Origin: a virus
Length of the DNA: 29,480 nt
IMG/VR virus record: IMGVR_UViG_3300009169_000072
Coordinates: 1 to 29,480 of that record
Strand: one strand, 5' to 3'
The position numbers were made by a program, and so were the translations under genes. Below, one piece after another: positions 6,456 to 15,347 of this stretch. Each line of letters opens with the position of its first letter. Position 1 is the stretch's first letter. The notes beneath the pieces were generated by a model. The model ran no database searches and had not been told where the DNA came from. It saw only the letters and a program-made list of their open reading frames with translations.

Positions 6456-6865
6456 CGACCTTCGACTACGGGAAGATGGCGACCCTGGCGGACACCCTGC
6501 TGGGGAAGTTCGGGCAGACCATGACGCTCTTGAGGACCAGCGACGGCAGCGAGTACGACCCCCACGAGGGCGGGTCCTACGTCACGACCACCTCTTCGGC
6601 GGTGGTCGGCGTCATCCTGCCGACTGCTGACGCGAAGGTGCGCGGTTCTGAGGGCGCCGTCGGGGACTTCGATAACTCCTCGATCGGTGGTCTCGCCGCC
6701 TCGAAGCGGCGGTTCGCGATCCTGAAGGCGAAGGACTCGACCATGCCGCAGGTCGCGGACATGATCGTCGATGCAGTGGGCGACTCCTACCGCGTCACCG
6801 GCGTCACCCAGGTCTCCCCGGCGGGGACCGACATCATCTGGCGAGTGGGGCTGGAGGGGGCTTGA
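6452..6865 (+). CDS. Head closure (stopper) protein
   Basis: A 137-residue protein that begins in the ATGA at the end of the connector gene. Its composition is mostly beta: GQTMTLLRTSD near the start, a central ILPTADAKVRG, then DMIVDAVGDSYRVTGVTQVSPAG and IIWRVGLEGA at the end. This resembles head-tail joining proteins of the SPP1 gp16 / lambda FII type, which close the capsid exit after packaging and form the tail docking surface. The assignment rests on this weak pattern and the strongly conserved neck gene order (adaptor, closure, gp10-like, terminator). Confidence 0.65.
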   Translation: MTTFDYGKMATLADTLLGKFGQTMTLLRTSDGSEYDPHEGGSYVTTTSSAVVGVILPTADAKVRGSEGAVGDFDNSSIGGLAASKRRFAILKAKDSTMPQVADMIVDAVGDSYRVTGVTQVSPAGTDIIWRVGLEGA

Positions 6866-7248
6866 TGGGCGATTTCCTCGCTGTCATCAAGAACTTCAAC
6901 GCCACGGTGGAGAATCACAACTCCAAGGTGTTCAGGAAGATCTGCTTCGACCTCTACGCGGAGATCGTGAAGCGAACTCCTGTAGATACGGGACTTGCGA
7001 GAGGCAACTGGCGGATCGGCATCGGCACGATCCCGCAGGGGACGGTGGAGCGGACGAACAAGTCCGGCAGCAAAACCGCCGAGGAGATCAACAAGGTCCC
7101 GACCAAGGTCAAGGAATCGACCGTGGTCTACATCGTGAACAACCTCGTCTACATCTGGCCGCTGGAACGGGGATGGTCGAAGCAGGCGCCGAACGGGATC
7201 GTCTCCGGCGCCTTCCAGTCGATCATCTCGGCGATGCAGGGGCGGTGA
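6865..7248 (+). CDS. Tail completion / neck protein, HK97 gp10-like
   Basis: A 127-residue protein. RTPVDTGLARGNWR (37-50) and the later VYIVNNLVYIWPLERGWSKQ segment are the hallmark motifs of the HK97 gp10-like family (also lambda gpZ-type tail completion). These proteins act at the head-proximal end of the tail. The ATG at 6865 shares its A with the preceding stop codon; an upstream TTG at 6862 is less likely, given GGAGGGGG at 6853-6860. The next gene starts one base after the stop. Confidence 0.82.
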   Translation: MGDFLAVIKNFNATVENHNSKVFRKICFDLYAEIVKRTPVDTGLARGNWRIGIGTIPQGTVERTNKSGSKTAEEINKVPTKVKESTVVYIVNNLVYIWPLERGWSKQAPNGIVSGAFQSIISAMQGR

Positions 7249-7249
7249 C

Positions 7250-7696
7250 ATGGCTCAGGTCTACGATCAGGTCCAGCAGGCGCTCGAAACGCATCTACTG
7301 GCTTTCACGCAGCTCCCCGCTGACCCGACCACCGGGAGAGCTGCGGTATCCTTCGAGAATGACCGATTCACGCCGACCGAGGGCGAGGACTGGTGGAGGG
7401 TCACCTTCAACCCTACCGGACCGCCAGAACGAGGCTCCTACGGTGAGAACGGGTACACGAGGGTCGATGGCGAGCTGTACGTTGAACTGTACGGCGCAGC
7501 CGGAGAGGGCACTGGGCGGATCAGGCGCCTTGCAGACGACCTGATGGCTCATTTCAAGTCGGGAACGCGGATCACGTCTGACGACGGAGTAACCGTGTCC
7601 ATCTGGCGGGTGTGGCGCTCGCCTGGGCTGTCCGAACCGCGGTGGTATCACCAGACCGTCACGATCTGGTGGACGGTTCACCGCCCCGAGCTGTAA
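7250..7696 (+). CDS. Tail terminator protein
   Basis: A 148-residue protein. The pattern is an N-terminal helix (VYDQVQQALETHLLAF), a beta sheet with WWRVTFNPTGPP, a second helix (RIRRLADDLMAHFK), and a final pair of strands with YHQTVTIWWTVHRPEL. This is the arrangement of lambda gpU / DUF4128-like tail terminators, which cap the tail tube when the tape-measure-set length is reached. Position directly before the tail tube gene agrees. Confidence 0.72.
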   Translation: MAQVYDQVQQALETHLLAFTQLPADPTTGRAAVSFENDRFTPTEGEDWWRVTFNPTGPPERGSYGENGYTRVDGELYVELYGAAGEGTGRIRRLADDLMAHFKSGTRITSDDGVTVSIWRVWRSPGLSEPRWYHQTVTIWWTVHRPEL

Positions 7697-7715
7697 ACGA
7701 CAGGAGGAATTCAAC

Positions 7716-8912
7716 ATGGCAATCGGACGTGGCGAGCTGCAGACGATCAGCTACATCCAGGAATCAGTCTACGGCACCACTCCCGGGACGCCTACGATGC
7801 TCGAACTCTGGCACAACACGGAGTCTCTGCGCCCAGTGCGGAACCCCTTCGAGAGTGCCCGGTCCCTCGGTGATCGCCAGATCGGCGATGTCCGAATGGG
7901 CCGGAAGTCGGGCTCTGGCGACATCGTGAGTGAGCTGTGCTACTCAAACTTCGACAACTGGCTCATGGCTCTCATCGGACACCCGATCGCGACCGGGTGG
8001 CCCACCCCGTTCGCTCAGATCTCGAAAGCCACCATCTCGGCGACCGAGGACCCGACCAGCGACGGCGGCACTGTCGCCGACTCCGCCGCCGGGTTCGGCA
8101 CCATCTCCGCCGGGGACTACATCACCATGAGCGGATGGACCACGACCGCCGTCGCGAACAACGCCACTTGGTACGTCGTGACGGCGAGCGCGTCGTCTCT
8201 GACGGTCCAGCCGACCTACACCGGGCAGACCCCGCTCGCCTCGAAGACCGCCGGTGACACCGTGGTCATCAACGAGGTGGTGCGGATCGCAAACGGCACC
8301 TCCGAGCAGAGCTTCACCGTGGAGCTTCGCTACAACGACCTCACCCGGTTCCACATCTACCGTGGTCTCGTGGTTGACACCGGCGCCTTCACCGTGCCGC
8401 CGAACGGCATCTCCACCGTCACCTGGGGTCTCCTCGCGAAGAACTACACGGAGACGGCGACCACCCTCGACGCAACCCCGACCGCTGCGACCCAGTACAG
8501 TCCCTTCGACGGGCTCTCTGGCACCTACCTGGAGGGCGGCGCCGCGGTGGACGTCATGACCGCGCTGAGCTTCAACGTCGCGAACAACTACATGATGACC
8601 GAGGCGCTCGGCAGTGACGAGGCTGGCGAGGCGATCGCCCGGAAGTTCCGGTGCGACGGCTCCGTGACCTATTACAAGGAGGACGACACCATCTCCGCAA
8701 AGTTCTACGGGGAAACGGAGTCGATGATCCAGTTCACTCTCAGCGACCCGGACTCGAACCAGTACCGGATCACCTTCCCGCGGGTGAAGTACACCAGCTG
8801 CGAGGAGGGCAAGGGTGACGACGGTCCGATCATGACCAAGATGAACTGGATGTCGATCAGGTACTCACCGAACTCGGCTCTCAACAAGACGATCTACATC
8901 GACAAGCTCTAA
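7716..8912 (+). CDS. Major tail tube protein with beta-rich insertion
   Basis: A 398-residue protein. AGGAGG eight bases before the ATG gives one of the strongest ribosome sites in the window, fitting an abundant protein. The start (RGELQTISYIQESVYGTTPG, within 5-24), the SEQSFTVELRYNDLTRFHIYRG core and the C-terminal SNQYRITFPRVKYTSCE match long phage tail tube proteins of the type annotated as phage tail tube protein. Residues about 106-188 (ATISATEDPTSDGGTVADSA, later SLTVQPTYTG) look like an extra beta domain that would decorate the tube surface. It polymerises around the tape measure. Confidence 0.82.
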   Translation: MAIGRGELQTISYIQESVYGTTPGTPTMLELWHNTESLRPVRNPFESARSLGDRQIGDVRMGRKSGSGDIVSELCYSNFDNWLMALIGHPIATGWPTPFAQISKATISATEDPTSDGGTVADSAAGFGTISAGDYITMSGWTTTAVANNATWYVVTASASSLTVQPTYTGQTPLASKTAGDTVVINEVVRIANGTSEQSFTVELRYNDLTRFHIYRGLVVDTGAFTVPPNGISTVTWGLLAKNYTETATTLDATPTAATQYSPFDGLSGTYLEGGAAVDVMTALSFNVANNYMMTEALGSDEAGEAIARKFRCDGSVTYYKEDDTISAKFYGETESMIQFTLSDPDSNQYRITFPRVKYTSCEEGKGDDGPIMTKMNWMSIRYSPNSALNKTIYIDKL

Positions 8913-8937
8913 ACCAGTGAGAAAGAAGGAGTTACAC

Positions 8938-9393
8938 ATGGCAGAGAAGGCTCAGGAGAGCGCAGAGCGCAGCGCCGGAGTGGACCTGGGGTCCCTCGAC
9001 GTCTCCTCCGCAGCCGAAGATGGCGCGTGGCTCACACCGAACCATCCGGCGACGGGCGAACAGCTCGACTGCAAGGTGCTGGTCTACGGGGAGGACTCCC
9101 GCCAGTACGCCCGGGCGATGAACCGCATCGCCGACATGCGAGCTGACCGGCAACGCACTCGGCGGAGGACCGACGCGAACTACGACGACATCCAAGCTGC
9201 CGAGCTGATAATGGCTGTGTACCTCACGGCGAAGTGGGAAGGGCTTCAGGACGAAGGCAAGGTGCTGAAGTGCGACACGCCCGACAAGGCGAAGAACCGC
9301 GCCGTGAAAGAGACCGTCTACGCGAAGCACCGTTGGCTCGCTGAGCAGGTGGTCGCGTTTGCGAGGGATCGGGCAAATTTTATCAAGAGCTGA
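8938..9393 (+). CDS. Tail assembly chaperone, gpG-like
   Basis: A 151-residue protein starting at the ATG at 8938 behind AAGGAG. It has a low-complexity acidic N-terminus, WLTPNHPATGEQLDCKVLVYG (in the 34-54 range) and a helical remainder with RIADMRADRQRTRRR. It lies between tail tube and tape measure and ends ten bases after an A AAT TTT slippery heptamer, the arrangement of lambda G/GT. It would bind the tape measure and keep it soluble while tube subunits load. Part of the product is predicted to continue in the -1 frame (see 9381-9758). Confidence 0.8.
   Translation: MAEKAQESAERSAGVDLGSLDVSSAAEDGAWLTPNHPATGEQLDCKVLVYGEDSRQYARAMNRIADMRADRQRTRRRTDANYDDIQAAELIMAVYLTAKWEGLQDEGKVLKCDTPDKAKNRAVKETVYAKHRWLAEQVVAFARDRANFIKS
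9375..9381 (+). promoter_or_regulatory. -1 programmed ribosomal frameshift site (A AAT TTT)
   Basis: The heptamer AAATTTT is in the correct register: zero-frame codons are AAT (9376-9378) and TTT (9379-9381), and both tRNAs can re-pair on AAA and TTT one base back. The zero frame stops at 9391. Five bases downstream, GAG(9387-9389) plus CAGA(9395-9398) can pair with TCTG and CTC (9403-9409), a small bulged stem-loop that could stimulate the shift. Confidence 0.85.
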
Positions 9394-9758
9394 CCAGACG
9401 GGTCTGCTCAGCACTCAAAGCCTTCCTTCACCTGGAGTCTGAAGCCCCGGGAGGGGGGAAGATCCGTGACCACCTCGAAAAAGCGGCTGCGGCTGGGAAC
9501 GCCTCGGCGCAAGCTGAGCTTGCAGCGGAGATCGTTCCAGCCGCGGCTGAGCATTTGTGGGCTTGGTTCTTCGATCTTCGCACCTCCACTCCAGAAGGCT
9601 TCTCCAGGTCTCCCATCTCCTACCAGGAGATCGACGCCTGGATCCGCTGTGCCAACGTCGCGCCCCGAGCGTGGGAGGTCCGAGCCCTCCGTGCGATGGA
9701 TCTCGTCCTCCACCAGTACCACCAGTCGCGGCGGGATGAGGCGAAAGAGGGGAGCTGA
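9381..9758 (+). CDS. Tail assembly chaperone T domain, made as a G-T fusion by -1 frameshift
   Basis: This stretch has no good start of its own. Read in the -1 frame from 9381 it continues the gpG-like protein (8938-9381 joined to 9381-9758, 273 residues in total). The added 125 residues begin YQELTRRVCSALKAF and end with ISYQEIDAWIRCANVAPRAWE and LRAMDLVLHQYHQSR. The ppIs-xxEI-aW / wE / lrxlD pattern recurs in gpT-like domains of siphophage chaperones. An internal ATG at 9555 exists in this frame but would miss half of the conserved region. The minor G-T product links the tape measure to tube subunits during assembly. It is followed two bases later by the tape measure start. Confidence 0.8.
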   Translation, partial: YQELTRRVCSALKAFLHLESEAPGGGKIRDHLEKAAAAGNASAQAELAAEIVPAAAEHLWAWFFDLRTSTPEGFSRSPISYQEIDAWIRCANVAPRAWEVRALRAMDLVLHQYHQSRRDEAKEGS

Positions 9759-9760
9759 CC

Positions 9761-12700
9761 GTGCTTGACCTCGCAGGGATGATCGTCAAGCTGACGCCGC
9801 AGGGGATCAGGGAGACCGCTGACCAGCTGAAGCAGTTCACCAGGGAGGCTGGGAAAGCCGAGGACGCGAACTCGGAGCTGGCGAAGTCGAACGGCGCCGC
9901 AGCCAACGCCATGTACGAGTTCGGCGCGAAGGTGGACATGGTGAGCGGCGGGCCCCTGACGCTCCTCAAGGGGGCGATGCTCGCGCTTCCGATCGCCTAC
10001 GTCGGCAAGCAGATTTTCGACCTCGGGGTCGGGATCATCGAGACCGGCGCGAAGTTCGAGGTCCTGCAGAAGCAGCTGCAGGCGACGATGGGGTCCGAGA
10101 GCGCCGCCGCTGACGCGATGAAGTGGATCGAGGACTTCGCGACCAGCACCCCGCTGCAGGTCGAGCAGGTCACTGAGTCCTTCAACATGCTCAAGGCGAT
10201 CGGCATCGACCCGATGAACGGGTCCCTGCAGGCGATGGTGGACGCGACCAGCTTCACCGCGCAGGGATACGAGGGACTGATTAGCGTCACGCGGCAGATG
10301 GGGCAGGCGTGGGCGAAGGAGCGGCTCTCCGGCGAGGAGGTCCTGCGGCTCCGTGAGCGCATGATCCCGGTCTACGACCTCCTGGCAGACAAGATGGGGA
10401 AGACCACAACGCAGATCGCGGAGATGGCGGAGAAGGGTCTGCTGGGCCGGAAAGAGATCAAGCTCCTCATGGAGGCGATGGGCGAGAAGTACGCGGGCGC
10501 CGCGGCTCTCCAGATGGACACGCTCACCGGCGCGATCTCGAACCTGCAGGACGCCTGGACCTTCGCTCAGCGTGAGATCGCGAACGCCGGGGCGATGGAT
10601 GCGGTCAGGGAGGGGATCGAGGCGCTCATCAAGAGCATCGAGGACCTCACGGCGTCCGGGGACTTCGAGAGGATCGGGGAGTCCTTCGGCGAGATCCTCG
10701 AAGCCGCCGCCGACGCCCTCCCGAGCGTCGTTGAGTCCTTCGAGAAGCTGCTCAAGATCCTGCCGACGGTCCTGAAGCACGTTGACGAGATCGCGAAGGC
10801 TCTTGCGATCATGTGGGCCGCGGACAAGGCGCAGGTCCTTCTCGGGGTGCTGTCGAAGTTCGCTCCGGCGCTGACGGGGGCTGCGGGCGCCGCCTGGGGT
10901 CTCTACGGTGCGATCGGAGCGGTTGTGGGCTACGGGCTCGCGGAGTGGTTCGACACCTGGAACCGGAGCCTGGGAGGGGTCTCCGGCGAGAAGATCCACG
11001 CCTTCGGGCAGGCTCTCCGGGACGTTTTCGGGGACCAGGGTTCGGCGGTCCTCGCGAACTTCGGAGACGAGAGCTGGGATCAGACGCAGCGGATCGTCGC
11101 CGCCGTTACCTACCTTGAGGACGAGATCATCGCGAAGGGGAAGGGGGCGGGGACGCAGTGGGATGCCCTGGCGGCGGTCTACCAAGCGGCGATGGGGACG
11201 ATGAAGGAAACGACCATCACCGTCACCCCTGAGATCGTCAAGGGGACCGATGACGTCGGCAACGCGGCTGAGAAAACCAAGAAGAAGGTCAAGGACTTCT
11301 GGACCGCCTTCAAGATCGGGCCGGACTTGGCTCCTCAGATGATGGTGTTCGGCGAGATGACAGGGAAGGCGCAGAAGATGGGGTTGTCGCTGGATGCCGC
11401 CGGGAAAGGGGCGAAATCCTTCGGCGGCAACGTGCAGAAGGTCCTTCAGAGCGTGGCTCCCGCTCCTCCACTGTTCAACGCCACCGCGGACGCAGTGGGT
11501 CAAGCTGCGGAGAGGATGCAAGCCTTCCGGGCGGCTTTCCAGAGCCAGGACTGGACCGCGAACGATCTCCTGCACGGGCTCGAACTGGTCAAGATCGAGT
11601 CGAAGGACGCGGAGGAGGCGATCCGCGAACTCGGGATCGAGACCGGCGACGTCAAGGTGACGTGGGAGACGGTCGAGAAGGTCGCCGCGAAGCTCGGGCG
11701 CAACGTCGAGGACGTCGCTCAGGCGATGGGCTTCGCGAAGAACGGGACCCAGCAGTTCACGACCGAGCTGGAGAAGCTCAACGCCGCGGCGCTCGCCTTC
11801 TCGGAAGAGTTCCAGCAGAGCATCGTGGACCTCTTCGGCGGGACCTTCCAGAAGCTCCTCAGCGGCGAGTTCGAGAGCCTGGGCGAGTTCATCGGCGAGT
11901 GGTTCTCGAACTTCGGGCAGATGGCTGGCGAGATGATTATCAATCAACTCGTGAGCGCCATGTTCTCGAAGGAAACGACGCTCACGGACGCCTTCGACTC
12001 CCTGTTCGGGGAGGGTGGTGCGCTCAGTGGCGCGAAGGGGGTTGTCGCGGGGGCGGGGCTCATGTTTGCCGGGAACCAGATCGGGGGCGCCGAGGGGGCT
12101 CTCACGGGCGCCGTCGGTGGTGCGATCGCTGGCACGTCGATCTCGCCCGGGATCGGCACGATCGTCGGTGCCGTCATCGGCGGCGTCGTCGGCTACCTCG
12201 GCGGGAAGGGTCAGGATAAGCCCATCATCAACGTGCAGCGCATCGGCGTCGGCAGCGCATGGCAAGGGGGAGCGGCAGGAGTCAGCACTCAGAATGCAGG
12301 GATGGGCGCCGAGGAAGACCGCCTGCTCTCGCTCGGGATCGCGGCGACCTACCGGGCGATCAACACTCAGTGGCGGGACCTCATCCGCGGGTTCCGGGAC
12401 CTGGAGCTGTTCGACTTCCTGCTTGAGATGCCGGAGATCATCGACCAGAGCTTCGAGATGTCCGCTGAGGCGTTCCAGCAGTGGCTTGCCGAGGACAAGC
12501 TCCCGACGGACTTCCTGAGTACCTATGCACACGCTCTGGAGCGCGGTCTCGCGAACCTCGGGTTCAACCACGAGATGTTCAGCCAGCTCTACGCTGAGAT
12601 GATCGACATGACAGGCTCGGAGCGGATGGAGGGGCTCTCCCACGTCATCAACGGTCTCCGGCAGGTCAACGAGCTGCTGGAGATGGACTTCAAGGGGCTG

Positions 12701-13627
12701 GAGGCTCGGGCTGGCGAGAACTTCATGGACGAGTTCCTGCGCTTCACCCAGGAGGCGGGCGAGCAGATGGAGGTCCTAACCGCCGGGTGGGACGATATGT
12801 CGATCATGGAGCGGGCCGCGGACCTGGAAAACATCGGCACGGTCTTCCAGAACGTCACGCAGGCGACCCTCCAGATGCTCCGGAGCCTCGACAGCATGGC
12901 TCAGCAGCTCACGAACCAGTTCGACGCCCTCACCGAGCAGTTCACGACCCGCGGGATGAGCGACGAGCAGCTCTGGTCTCACCTGGAGAGCCGCTACGAC
13001 TACTACGCGAACCTGCTGGAGAACACCGACGATCCGAACCTCATCATGGAGTACACGCAGCGGATGATCCAGATCCTCTCGCAAGCCTCGGGGATGATCT
13101 CCGACGAGGACTGGACGCGGCAGGCGGGGACGACCGGGCAGACGTGGCAGGAGTGGTTCATCTCGATGACCGAGGGCGCCCAGGCTGCGGCGGACGCGGC
13201 GCTCGAAGAGCAGCGGGCCCGGGTCCAGGCGGTCTACGACGAGCTGTACCTGCAGCTCGACTCGACCACCGACCGCTTCTACACGCTCGCTGGCGGGATG
13301 ACCGAGACGACCGACGTCCTGGCAGACCTCGACACCGCCCTCATCAACTTTGGGGGAGCCCTCGACATCCTGACCGGCGTCCTCGTGAACATCCCGGCGC
13401 TCGGAGGCAACGAGATCGGCAAGGCGGCGTCGGCATCCGCTCTCGCCGGGGGCGGCTCCGGGGGTGTCGGCGGCGGCGTGATGCACCTGACCATCGAGGC
13501 GCCGGAGCCGCCGATCGTCAGGGTGAACATCAATGGCTCGCTGGCGGCGTTGCAGCCCTTCGTTGAGGCGATCGTCGAGCGCCGGTCCATCGCGATCGAG
13601 CGCCAGATCAGATCGGCGATCAGCTGA
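9761..13627 (+). CDS. Tail length tape measure protein
   Basis: A 1288-residue protein beginning at GTG 9761, with GAGGGGAG six bases upstream. It is predicted mostly helical and starts with the usual tape-measure region (IRETADQLKQFTREAGKA), a hydrophobic segment near 65-90, and TGAKFEVLQKQLQATMGS at about 100, the domain widely shared by tape measures. A second hydrophobic Gly/Ala-rich segment lies at about 755-815 (GALTGAVGGAIAGTSISPG, GTIVGAVIGGVVGYLGG). Long coiled-coil stretches follow, and the C-terminus is Gly-rich, then beta. It spans the tail lumen, sets tail length and is ejected early; its hydrophobic parts may form a membrane channel. No obvious lysozyme or peptidase domain is visible. 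The stop overlaps the next start by one base. Confidence 0.9.
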   Translation: MLDLAGMIVKLTPQGIRETADQLKQFTREAGKAEDANSELAKSNGAAANAMYEFGAKVDMVSGGPLTLLKGAMLALPIAYVGKQIFDLGVGIIETGAKFEVLQKQLQATMGSESAAADAMKWIEDFATSTPLQVEQVTESFNMLKAIGIDPMNGSLQAMVDATSFTAQGYEGLISVTRQMGQAWAKERLSGEEVLRLRERMIPVYDLLADKMGKTTTQIAEMAEKGLLGRKEIKLLMEAMGEKYAGAAALQMDTLTGAISNLQDAWTFAQREIANAGAMDAVREGIEALIKSIEDLTASGDFERIGESFGEILEAAADALPSVVESFEKLLKILPTVLKHVDEIAKALAIMWAADKAQVLLGVLSKFAPALTGAAGAAWGLYGAIGAVVGYGLAEWFDTWNRSLGGVSGEKIHAFGQALRDVFGDQGSAVLANFGDESWDQTQRIVAAVTYLEDEIIAKGKGAGTQWDALAAVYQAAMGTMKETTITVTPEIVKGTDDVGNAAEKTKKKVKDFWTAFKIGPDLAPQMMVFGEMTGKAQKMGLSLDAAGKGAKSFGGNVQKVLQSVAPAPPLFNATADAVGQAAERMQAFRAAFQSQDWTANDLLHGLELVKIESKDAEEAIRELGIETGDVKVTWETVEKVAAKLGRNVEDVAQAMGFAKNGTQQFTTELEKLNAAALAFSEEFQQSIVDLFGGTFQKLLSGEFESLGEFIGEWFSNFGQMAGEMIINQLVSAMFSKETTLTDAFDSLFGEGGALSGAKGVVAGAGLMFAGNQIGGAEGALTGAVGGAIAGTSISPGIGTIVGAVIGGVVGYLGGKGQDKPIINVQRIGVGSAWQGGAAGVSTQNAGMGAEEDRLLSLGIAATYRAINTQWRDLIRGFRDLELFDFLLEMPEIIDQSFEMSAEAFQQWLAEDKLPTDFLSTYAHALERGLANLGFNHEMFSQLYAEMIDMTGSERMEGLSHVINGLRQVNELLEMDFKGLEARAGENFMDEFLRFTQEAGEQMEVLTAGWDDMSIMERAADLENIGTVFQNVTQATLQMLRSLDSMAQQLTNQFDALTEQFTTRGMSDEQLWSHLESRYDYYANLLENTDDPNLIMEYTQRMIQILSQASGMISDEDWTRQAGTTGQTWQEWFISMTEGAQAAADAALEEQRARVQAVYDELYLQLDSTTDRFYTLAGGMTETTDVLADLDTALINFGGALDILTGVLVNIPALGGNEIGKAASASALAGGGSGGVGGGVMHLTIEAPEPPIVRVNINGSLAALQPFVEAIVERRSIAIERQIRSAIS

Positions 13628-14256
13628 TGAGGACCTACACCGCTTCCCAGCTCTCGCGCCTGCTGAACCGGGCTCAAGACGGGAAGCTGTGCCTCTGGAT
13701 CGCCCGGGACACCGAGGCCGACCTGTTCTACTGCTCCGGCGCCGATCCGGTGACGGTGGACGCGAACCTCTACCTCCCCCGGGAGATGTCCTTCGACGCC
13801 TTCGCCCTCGGCGATCCGACCGAGACCGGGCAGCGGATCAGCATCGACGACGCGGACGCGGTGGTGCGGACCGCGTGGTACGCCGAGCGGTTCAGCATGA
13901 AGCTGGCGACGGTGACGCTCCTCCTGCGGCTCCCGGACGAGGAATCCTGGACCGAGGTCTACTCCGTGGAGTGGTACGTCCGCTATGGGCTTTACGGAGG
14001 GGCTCAGTTCGACGTCGAGCTTCACGCCGCGGTGGGGCTCCGCCCGCGGGCCGGGCTGGTGGTCGGTCATCGCGGCATCTTCCCGAACGCCCCGGAGCCC
14101 GGGCAGTCGGTCCGGGTCGGGGGCTACTACGCGAGCTTCCCCGGCGGGGGCGGTGGAAGCGGTGGCACCAATGGACGCGATCCGAACCAGAGGATCATCA
14201 GACCCAGTGGGCGCCTGACTCCGATAAATCCGTGGACCCCGCAGCCCTGGGAGTAA
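13627..14256 (+). CDS. Distal minor tail protein with Gly-rich PSGR tail
   Basis: A 209-residue protein whose ATG shares a base with the tape-measure stop. The first 170 residues are beta-rich (KLCLWIARDTEADLFYCSG, later WTEVYSVEWYVRYGLYGGA), followed by a linker FPGGGGGSGGTN and the short motif DPNQRIIRPSGR. The same linker and motif occur near the N-terminus of the tail-tip protein at 15347, suggesting a shared docking peptide. By position it is a distal tail or baseplate component; the beta-rich body resembles phage minor tail proteins that contact the end of the tube, but I cannot assign a precise family. Confidence 0.7.
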   Translation: MRTYTASQLSRLLNRAQDGKLCLWIARDTEADLFYCSGADPVTVDANLYLPREMSFDAFALGDPTETGQRISIDDADAVVRTAWYAERFSMKLATVTLLLRLPDEESWTEVYSVEWYVRYGLYGGAQFDVELHAAVGLRPRAGLVVGHRGIFPNAPEPGQSVRVGGYYASFPGGGGGSGGTNGRDPNQRIIRPSGRLTPINPWTPQPWE

Positions 14257-14258
14257 AC

Positions 14259-15347
14259 ATGGCGACGAGCATCGAACACGCTCTCCCGACCGACCTCGTG
14301 ATGCAGGATGGCTCGCTTTTCGGGCTCTTCCGCCCAGGGAACGTGGTGACGGCATACGAGACCGGGAACTATCGCTCCAGGAGCTACTTCGAGTACAACC
14401 TCCAGCAGTACGGGCTCCGCTTCACTCCGAACCGTTACAGCGACGACGCCGTAGAGCAGATGACGGCGCTCCTCGACAAGGTGGCGACGAACGCAAGCCC
14501 GTTCTGGATCCTCGAACCCGTGTCCCGCGCCCACACCGGGGTCATCGGCGAGCTAACCGTCTCTGGCGCAACCACTTACGTTCTCCCGCTAGACGCATCG
14601 ACCGTCTACGTTCTGGTCGGAGGAATCCCCGATCACACCACGAAGACGATCCACGCTGCGGCGAACCTGCTGACTGACGCGCAGGCGAACGGCGAGGGAG
14701 GGGTCACAACCGGGCTCGACGCCTACGGCTCCTGCGCCATCAGCTCGGTCCGGTGGCCCGCACTGTCCGGGAGGTCGTCGATCCTGGTCGATCCGACCGG
14801 CACCGTCGCGAACGCCGGGGTCAACACGAACGACGCCTCGGACCGCCCCACCGTGAGCCCGTCGAAGAAGTACACCGTCCAGGCGTCCTTCCTACCGACG
14901 AACGGGACCGACACCTTCAAGGTCGAGGGGCAGTACCGGACAGCTGCAGGTGCCACTACTGGCACCGCATTCAGCTCCTCTTCGACCGGAACGGCAGGGG
15001 CATGGCTCCACCTTAGGGCATCGGCAACCGGCGCCGCAGACGCCGCCACGCTCGAAATTCGGGCATATCGGACGACCTCCTCCGCCACGAACTACCACGT
15101 CGCCTGTCTCGGGGTCGCCCCGGGCGACTGCGGGCGGTGGTTCCTCCCGTCGCTGGCTCCCAGGCTCGTCGAGTTCGGCACGGCTCCGACCGCGGAGCAG
15201 AGGCTCTCCTTCGCCGCGGCGAGCTGCCAGCGCTGGGCCCGGGTGGTGATGACCGAGAACCATCACGGCGCGACGATGGAGCTACTCGGAGACTCGACAC
15301 AAAGTGCGCTCTCGCTCAGCGAGGTCGTTTTCAAGAGGGGTGAGTGA
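14259..15347 (+). CDS. Minor tail protein with jelly-roll-like central domain
   Basis: A 362-residue protein. The ATG at 14259 has GGGAG five bases upstream; the frame is open further back inside the preceding gene, but that part has no coding character. Residues 1-130 include LFRPGNVVTAYETGNYRSRSY (by pieces) and a helix ending ASPFWILEP. Residues about 145-290 look like a carbohydrate-binding or jelly-roll module: KYTVQASFLPTNGTDTF, AGAWLHLRASATGAADAATL. The C-terminus is WARVVMTENHHGATMEL followed by strands. It probably belongs to the tail tip between the distal tail protein and the hub/fibre protein. The stop overlaps the next start (ATG at 15347). Confidence 0.68.
   Translation: MATSIEHALPTDLVMQDGSLFGLFRPGNVVTAYETGNYRSRSYFEYNLQQYGLRFTPNRYSDDAVEQMTALLDKVATNASPFWILEPVSRAHTGVIGELTVSGATTYVLPLDASTVYVLVGGIPDHTTKTIHAAANLLTDAQANGEGGVTTGLDAYGSCAISSVRWPALSGRSSILVDPTGTVANAGVNTNDASDRPTVSPSKKYTVQASFLPTNGTDTFKVEGQYRTAAGATTGTAFSSSSTGTAGAWLHLRASATGAADAATLEIRAYRTTSSATNYHVACLGVAPGDCGRWFLPSLAPRLVEFGTAPTAEQRLSFAAASCQRWARVVMTENHHGATMELLGDSTQSALSLSEVVFKRGE

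Noticed and set aside
9620-12643. A 1007-codon open frame on the minus strand under the tape measure gene
   Set aside because: Its Arg/Leu/Asp/Val-rich composition without any family motif is what the complement of GC-rich codons gives, and it covers recognisable tail genes on the + strand.
13533-14258. Upstream extension of the 362-residue tail protein
   Set aside because: The frame is open but lies out of register over two real genes and is Arg-rich; the ATG at 14259 has a well-placed GGGAG.
13279-14355. A 358-codon minus-strand frame crossing tape measure and distal tail genes
   Set aside because: Arg/Pro/Ser/Gly-rich, no ribosome site seen, and antisense to three coherent + strand genes.
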